A stretch of DNA of 64,000 nt from Eunapius fragilis (lineage: Eukaryota > Porifera > Demospongiae > Spongillida > Spongillidae), in NCBI GenBank assembly GCA_963681505.1, contig OY811989.1:1319577-1383576 (forward strand). The letters are read 5' to 3'. The position numbers and the translations under genes were made by a program. Below, in pieces: positions 57,520 through 64,000 of this stretch (position 1 is its first letter; the number at the start of each line of letters is the position of its first letter). The notes beneath the pieces were generated by a model that was given only the letters and a program-made list of their open reading frames with translations, was not told the origin of the DNA and searched no databases.

Positions 57520-59250
57520 CCCTTGCAAGGTGCTGGAGGTGAAACCAATGTTACCATGGTTATACAAATAATTATCACACCTGAGCACAGAACAAAATAT
57601 AGCACTTTTGTAGTACATATTGCTAATTATGTTTTTCCTATCATCATGTTCCCTTACTTTTTACCATACAGTACTTGCTCGGTCATAGAGAAATTTCGCA
57701 GCTCAACGGTTGCTATGAACACTGATGGATTCTTTAGTTACCAATGTATACACTTTATTTTCTCTATGATCGAGCTGCGAAATTTCTCTATGACTGAGCC
57801 AGTACTGTACCATCAATTTTTTGTTTTCAACTAACCATCTCAAAGCAATGTCATTTCAACTACCATTGTGCAGTATAGACATGTAAGCTTGTAGATCACA
57901 ATAAAGATAATTACATTTAACAATGTGCACAGCTGGAGAAGCACACTGGCACATATGTAAAATGAGTCTTCAGCTGTATGACTCGGGCTGTTGCACATGA
58001 ACTATGCCTAGTAGAGTATACAATTTATTTTAAACCCTTCAAGAAACTTCCAGTGGCTTCTTATATACATAGGTACTAAACTCCTTACAATGTGACAGTC
58101 CTTTTGATGTGGCTTCCCTTTGAGACTTGAACTCTACCAGTGGAAGCCAGTCCATTCACACTGCATTCAGCACATGATCTCACTAATAAAGTTGTTGTGA
58201 TGTAAACAGCTGCATGTTTAAAAAACAGCTGATGGGAGGACACACCAAGTGATTAAAAAATGTACAGAAATTGAGGTGTATAGCAGACAACCAGCATAAA
58301 CTCTATCTTAGTATTTGCGTAACTACTGCAACACGTGTTAAAGAAATCAAGCAGTGAATTAATTTCAACCCTCAGTTATAGGGATTTTGAAGTGGTCGGT
58401 TCTTTCGTGGACACCCACCGTTAAGGCAGGTTCGACTGTATTTATTCATATCACACCTGTCTGGGATGTGGGGGAAATCCCTCATTTAAGCAGGGAAATG
58501 CCCTCACACGCATAAACTGTTGCTGGGAAGATTGTCAATGTCTCAATTAGTGATGCTAACTACTTTATGTGTTTTAAGAACCAGCATGTGTGTTTGTGTG
58601 GTCACAATTTCTAGCTAGATAATTTCCCTTGGCTGTTACATGTATGCAATATCTGCAGCTGAAGTTAGCGTTGTGTTCCTGTACTTGTATAGGGTATGAT
58701 TGATGAGGTGGTGTTAACACTGCAGTTGGTGCCACTGCTTTGATCGATTGGGTAACTGTCTTTCGTAAAATAATAGTGTGGCTTATATAAAAGCCTATGT
58801 TGGTTTTGCTTTTGCAAAATAACAAGGCTTTTTAAAAAGCCTACATGTATCTTGCAATTTGTTTAAATAGTTGCCACAGTGTATGAGCTGGTTCAGTTCT
58901 TACAGTTGCTAGCCAGGACACTGCTTGCCATTGAAAATGACGGCCAGATTAAAGTGCAAGACCAGGGAAAGTATGAACCATCAAGTACGTGCAGTCATGT
59001 CTAGGTAACATTGTTAGAAGGTGAAGGCATGATGCATGGGGGCAAACCCAGCTCCACACCTAACCAATCTAAGCAGCGATAGTTGTGGATCAAAGGTGGC
59101 TGAGAGCTCTCTTTCCTGCAGCATGAATAAGAGCAAGAAAAGGTTACTCCTACATGGGCTTCTTGTGCTGGATTGAGTGGGAGATGGAATCCTAACACAA
59201 GGTATTAGGGAGAGACATATAAGATATGTCTGAGCATGATGTATCGTATA
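57520..59250. other. Intergenic stretch with one foldback
   Basis: Besides the foldback at 57664-57812 I see no firm gene. A possible exon at about 58873-58975 (+) reads VYELVQFLQLLARTLLAIEN and DGQIKVQDQGKYEP, but has no convincing splice signals. Confidence 0.4.
57664..57812. mobile_element. MITE-like foldback
   Basis: Ends CCATACAGTACTTGCTCGGT and ACTGAGCCAGTACTGTACCA are inverted, and pairing extends through CATAGAGAAATTTCGCAGCT. 149 bp, no ORF. Confidence 0.8.
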
Positions 59251-59279
59251 TATTTTCAGGCAGCATGGTATGACTAATA

Positions 59280-59637
59280 CTTCATCTCTTGTGTTTAGGG
59301 CAGAGGGCTTAAAGATGATTACTAGGGGACCAATGGTTACTCATATAAGTATTAGAATAGGTGTTTTAGTGAAATCACTAATAGCCGCACTTACCCACAG
59401 TGAAAGTATCTACATAATTCTACCACATCAGCACCCACATAATAGACTCAGCAATGGGGCTAGGGTTGTGATAACTACCACTACCATATGTGGGACATCA
59501 AACAGGACTGTAAGCTTTGTCCGTATCTTTAACTTCAGTCAGTCTGATGGTGGAGTGTATCAGTGTGTGTTCTATGACACACCATCCCAGGGAGGAGAGG
59601 TCATCACCACTAGACCATACAAAGTGGACACAGGTAT
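59280..59637 (+). CDS. Ig-like domain exon of an unidentified gene
   Basis: An open frame between a possible acceptor (GTGTTTAG ending near 59299 or TTTTCAG at 59261) and the donor at 59637 (GACACAG|GTATGT). It reads GARVVITTTTICGTSNRTVS, FVRIFNFSQSDGGVYQCVFY and TRPYKVDTG. The Cys ... SDGGVYQC spacing is the Ig-fold signature (D.G.Y.C). A next exon may start near 59696 (EPLILQVEAGGEYAGIE and stop). An NRT/NFS sequon pair fits an extracellular protein. The 5' exons are not identified, and the transposon-like gene that follows may have interrupted this gene. Confidence 0.5.
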
Positions 59638-59775
59638 GTGAATGTACAATTAGAAGTCTTCATACTATTGTCACTCCATCCATCTTCCTCCATCCCCCTG
59701 AGCCTCTGATCCTCCAAGTGGAGGCAGGGGGAGAGTATGCTGGTATTGAATGAACCAGGACACCAATAGCTCTAA

Positions 59776-61989
59776 ATGTCAGCAGTGATGAACTGGTGGA
59801 CATCCAGCAGACTTTATATCAAGCTACTACTAACAAAGGCCAAAATGAGGTCTGTTCACAAGCGTAATGAGCAATTATACAAGAAGAGAGAAGTTAGGCT
59901 GAAAAGAAACAATGCTTTATTGCAAAAGCAGATTCACAAACTCACGGAAGAAAATGAAATTTTACAATGTAAATAACTGTCAGCAGAGAAAATGAAATCC
60001 ATCATTACCACCAAAGTTGATGGTAAAACATACAGTACTGCTTGTCGCAAGGCAATATATTCCTGTCTAGAATATCAAGTTCCTGTAGCTAATATATGTA
60101 AAGTTATCAAGGCTGTTCTTGAACAACTGGCTGGTCAAACTGTTGATTTGCTTCCACAACCTTCTACAGTAAGCTACTTTGCTAATGAACTAACTAGGTG
60201 TGATACGTGACATACAAATTGGTGAAGTAATGTATGCAAATGATAAACTAACACTCTCGTGGGATTCAACTTCTGTGGAGGGACACCATATCAATGAAGT
60301 GCACATCAGTATCGCTACAATTCCACCAACATCGTATGTGTTACAATTATCTACTCTTGCTGGAGGTACCAAAGAAGATTATGCATCCCATATTCATACC
60401 TGCATTGATCATATTGCTAGTACATATGCTGCCTACCATAACCTAGACCCCATTCATGTAAAGACCACCTTCATTCACAACTTGAAGAATACCCTAACTG
60501 ACAGAGTAGCTGTTAACCACTGCGTTGTTCAAAGTTTGCAATCAGCATTGGATATAGAACTGTTGGAACTGAAATGCAATGTTCATCCACTTGATGGTAT
60601 TGCAAAGAAGTGCACTAAAACTTTAAAGCTATATGATACTGAGTATAATATTGCAAGTGACACATATGGAAAAGATTGCCGTGTGGTAAATTTTATTTAT
60701 GCAATGACAAAAATGCGATTTAAACAGGGCAAAGGGGATCCAGCTGGATTTAAACAATCCTTGAGACAAAAAAAAATAAAAAGTGGAATTATTGTAAGAT
60801 ACGTTGGAAATAGATTCCATGTTGTTTTTCATCTAGCAGGTGTCTTATACTATCTGAAGGACAAACTTGCAAACTACTTGGATATTTCATGCCGTAATTC
60901 AATAAGTTTGCTGTCAGCTTTGCTGAAGGATATAAGGAATAGCAATCTTATGTTACAACTACATGCACTAGGCATTATAGGCAAACTTGTAACTGGACCA
61001 TGGATGCAACAGTTATATGGTAATCAAATGTTAACTAATCTTGAAAGTGTGTCATATATTGAGACCTGCTTGAAAAACTTAAAAGGATTGATGATTTCCC
61101 TTTGCTTGTCTTTCAAACAAGTACAGATATGTTTGGTATGCCTCTGAATAAAGAAGGTGATGAAATATTACAGAATTTGCAAGGTAAAGTTTTTAGTGCA
61201 ATGGAGAAAGATAGCATGATAGAAATCTTGACAAGGCTTATAGCTAGCATTATAGAAGTCATTGAAAAGCAAATGAATGAGTACCTTGATGGTAGCCTCT
61301 CAAATGTTTCATTAGCAACAGCACATCAAACATACTCAGCTCGTGCACATAATATGTTTGCTGAGCAAACTCTTGGACTTGCTGACCATCATTTCAGAAC
61401 TGCTCCTAATGTTACAATCGAATTTATAGATGGGAAGGTGAAAACTAAAAGAAATAAAACTTTAAAGTGGCTTGAAAGCAACACCCATGATGAGCAGGAT
61501 AGAATTATGAAATTCTCTATCAAACAATCTCAAAAGATGAAGGTACTTACTCAGATGCATGAAAAACATATTGCAAAAGAACAGGACAAGCGACTGGTAG
61601 AAAAAACTCAGAAAAAAGATGGCACATTCAGAAGAAAACTGCAAAAAAAACTGCAGGATGTGGCTGATGGACAGGCCCAGCTGCATGATGAGTTCCCAGA
61701 ACTACAGGATAATTAGAGAAGCACTATTACTGCAATACTCACCAATCCAGCCATAATTATTGGATTTCACTTTGAACATATGTGGTTTGTAGACAACCAA
61801 AATGTCCTTTACAAAGGTCATGTCTTATCAGTAAAGTGTTCCAAAAGGTCAAAAATGCCAAAAGTTACTGCTACCTACTGGAAACACGATGAAAATCAGG
61901 ATGAAGGACATGACGTTACTATGACCGTTTATGAGTTCTTAGTTGACTATGTTACTGATGACCTGCTAATACCTGAAAGTGTTATTTAA
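59776..61989 (+). pseudogene. Transposase-like protein of an unnamed family, broken
   Basis: About 738 codons with four lesions: in-frame TAA at 59974-59976, frameshift near 60195, frameshift in an A run near 61078, in-frame TAG at 61714-61716. N-terminus: a charged coiled coil (KRNEQLYKKREVRLKRNNAL). Then TACRKAIYSCLEYQVPVANI, LSWDSTSVEGHHINEVHISI, STLAGGTKEDYASHI, VNHCVVQSLQSALDIELLEL, KCNVHPLDGIAKKC and HVVFHLAGVLYYLKDKLANY. The C-terminus has WFVDNQNVLYKGHVLSV, KVTATYWKHDENQDEGHD and VYEFLVDYVTDDLLIP. WDST..H.NEVH with later H-P-L-D could be an RNase-H-fold catalytic core. I recognise the style from uncharacterised invertebrate mobile-element proteins but cannot name the superfamily. No terminal inverted repeats found. 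Confidence 0.5.
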
Positions 61990-62264
61990 TCTAATTTGTA
62001 TGCATACATATGTGTACCCTATTTGTAGTTATATTCTGGCAAGATAATATTGAGTGGTACAATAGCTGCAGTAAAGAGAACATAAACCGTCACAATTTTT
62101 TCTATGATTGCGCATACCGTACCGTTCACTCAAAATGCAGTGTTTGGAACGCTGTAACTTTTGATATACTAAACCAAATATCATGCTTAAGGTGTCATTC
62201 TGCAGCATTTGTATTGCTCTTTTCGATGATAATATAATCGCAACACAAAACACGATTTCAGAAA

Positions 62265-63862
62265 AATCTTGAAGTACCTAGCCATGCGGAGCGTGAAAGC
62301 CGAACAGGTGGCAGAAGAGTTGGTGACACTGTTCACGAGAGTAGGAATTCCCAAGGAGATCCTGACGGATCAGGGCAGTGAGGGCACTAATTTACGTCAA
62401 TGCTGTTACAAGAGTTGTATCGTTTGTTACACATACGCCATATTCGCACAAGCCCTTACCACCCACAGACAGACGGCCTCGTAGAGCGGTTCAACCGAAC
62501 CCTGAAGATGATGCTAAGGAAGACAGCAGTCGAAGAGGGCAAGGACTAGGACCGGCTACTACCGTACATACTTTTCACATATCACAAGGTACCTCAGAGC
62601 TCCACGGGATTCTCGCCTTTCAAGCTGTTGTATGGACGCACACCGAAGGGCACCGTTAGACGTGCTGAAGGAGACATAAGAAGGAAAGGAGAAGAGTTTG
62701 TGTCACACGGGACAGAATGGAGGCGATGAAGGAGCTTGTGATGGACAATACAGAAGAAGTGGTACGACCAGAACGCCCGGTACAGAGAGCTGAAAGTTGG
62801 CAGCAAGGTGTTGGTCCTACTTCCTTTGTCCACAAACAAGCTGCTCGCTAAGTGGCAAGGGCCGTATGAAGTTCTAGAACAGGTGGGCAGTGTGGACTAT
62901 ATGATTGACATGCACAACCACAGGAAACGGAGGAAGATATTTCACGTGAACATGCTGTGAGAGTTCTGCCTACCAAGCGACACAATCGTGGTCAGATATT
63001 GGTGCGAGGAAGAAGCCTGCCACGAAGAGTCCAGGGTCAACGACGAAGAAGAGGTTCCCGTATGGTGGTAGGAACCAGTACAATCAGAGCTTGAGGCGGG
63101 CCCCACCCTCGGTGCACAGCTGACCACACAGCAAAGAGAGGAGTTGGCTGGGGTACTGGAGGAGTTTGCAGCAGTATTCAGCAATCTTCCGGGACGGACA
63201 AGGCTGGCAGAACATCCCATCGAGTGTGGATCCATAAGACCGATTAGGTTGCAATCGGCCCCTTACCGAATCCCTCATGCATACAGGAAGGCTGTACAGC
63301 AAGAGATAAAGGAGATGCTGGAAGGAGGCATAATTGAACCTTCAGCGAGTGAAAGGCGCCTACCCTATGCCCAGGATCAACGATATACTGGACCAGTTGG
63401 GAAAGCCACAGTCCATATCTACGATGGACCTGACGCGGGGCTACTGGCAAGTTCCGGTAGAGCAAAAGGCACGCCACAAGACAGCTTTTTCCACACCGTT
63501 CAGATTTACCAGTTCAAGATGATGACGTTTGGACTTCAGGAAACTCCTGCTACGTCCCAGAGGCTGATGGATCATGTGATCCGGGAAATGAATGGTTTCG
63601 CTAGCGCCTACCTGGATGACCTGATCATTTACAGTAACTCCTGGGCAGACCATGTGAGTCACCTTTGTCGTGTGCTGGACAGACTGGTGGGGGCGAAGCT
63701 GACAGTGAAGCTAAGCAAGTGCATGTCAAAGTGCCCATATTTGGGGCATGTTATAGGAAGTGGGAGCGTGGAACCTGAACCGTCGAAAGTACTGGTCGTT
63801 AAGCTGTTTGAGGCTCAAAAAACAAAGACGCAGGTTCGAGCGTTCCTCGACATACGTACGTA
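62265..63862 (+). pseudogene. Gypsy-type pol remnant with integrase upstream of RT
   Basis: Integrase: MRSVKAEQVAEELVTLFTRV, GIPKEILTDQGSE; then, in shifted frames, HPQTDGLVERFNRTLKMMLR (about 62460-62520), SSTGFSPFKLLYGRTPKGTV and a GPY/F-like module KWQGPYEVLEQVGSVDY, HRKRRKIFHVNML (to 62960). RT follows: QREELAGVLEEFAAVFSNLP, EHPIECGSIRPIRLQSAPYR, KEMLEGGIIEPSAS, then in another frame AYPMPRINDILDQLGKPQSI and MDLTRGYWQVPVEQKARHKT, then back to FKMMTFGLQETPATSQRLMD and AYLDDLIIYSNSWADHVSHL. About 35 residues between IEPSAS and AYPMP are deleted. Truncated at both ends. The IN-RT order is that of Gmr1-like Ty3/gypsy elements. Confidence 0.8.
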
Positions 63863-64000
63863 GTGCCGTTGTAGTTATGAAGTAGCCTACTCGGTAAAGT
63901 TTTAGTACACATGTGACTTCTGCGTTATAGGTCAACGCTTATAAACAGCGTAACCGCTTCTATGGCTAATATATACACAAAACATTTACTTACTGGGGCT

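Overview
The window looks like nuclear DNA of an early-branching metazoan, most likely a sponge. This rests on an intron-containing Fringe gene, a Trio/kalirin-type RhoGEF-kinase, an intronless seven-helix receptor, and a repeat load of LINE, Ngaro/DIRS, Ty3/gypsy and foldback elements. The organism call is inference; no ribosomal or mitochondrial marker is present. Genes are small, with short introns bounded by GT..AG, and many introns hold minisatellites or dinucleotide runs.

Layout. 1-6.5 kb (+): 3' part of a Trio/kalirin-like gene (PH, Ser-rich linker, SH3-like, kinase) in 12 phase-consistent exons. 6.5-14.6 kb: minisatellites, LINE fragments, a decayed gypsy integrase between LTR-like direct repeats, and an inverted pseudo-exon copied from Fringe. 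14.6-15.4 kb (-): 7TM receptor. 15.4-24.7 kb: foldback elements, including a 1.5-kb one with tandem-repeat arms, and one isolated terminal exon at 17.9 kb. 24.8-30.2 kb (+): complete Fringe glycosyltransferase, 11 exons, 335 residues. 30.8-32.7 kb (+): broken LINE. 32.8-40.8 kb: giant inverted repeat with CCT/AGG arrays in both arms. 40.8-45.2 kb: LINE fragments and an RT-bearing LINE (-). 45.2-48.7 kb (-): an ankyrin exon resembling ANKRD39, a broken glutathione-reductase-like gene, and a small SnoaL/DUF4440 gene. 49-52 kb: MITE-like foldbacks and a LINE fragment. 52.4-57.5 kb (-): Ngaro/DIRS-type tyrosine-recombinase retrotransposon with split direct repeats. 59.3-59.6 kb (+): Ig-like exon. 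59.8-62.0 kb (+): broken transposase-like gene of a family I cannot name. 62.3-63.9 kb (+): gypsy remnant with integrase upstream of reverse transcriptase.

Host genes are spaced by repeat-rich DNA and show no operon-like order. Fringe would work in the Golgi on Notch-type EGF repeats, the Trio-like protein in Rho GTPase and kinase signalling, and the 7TM protein at the cell surface. Nearly all mobile-element ORFs carry stops or frameshifts and look dead. The strongest oddities are the 8-kb palindrome, the captured Fringe exon, the minisatellite that multiplied a splice donor, and the unnamed element at 59.8 kb.
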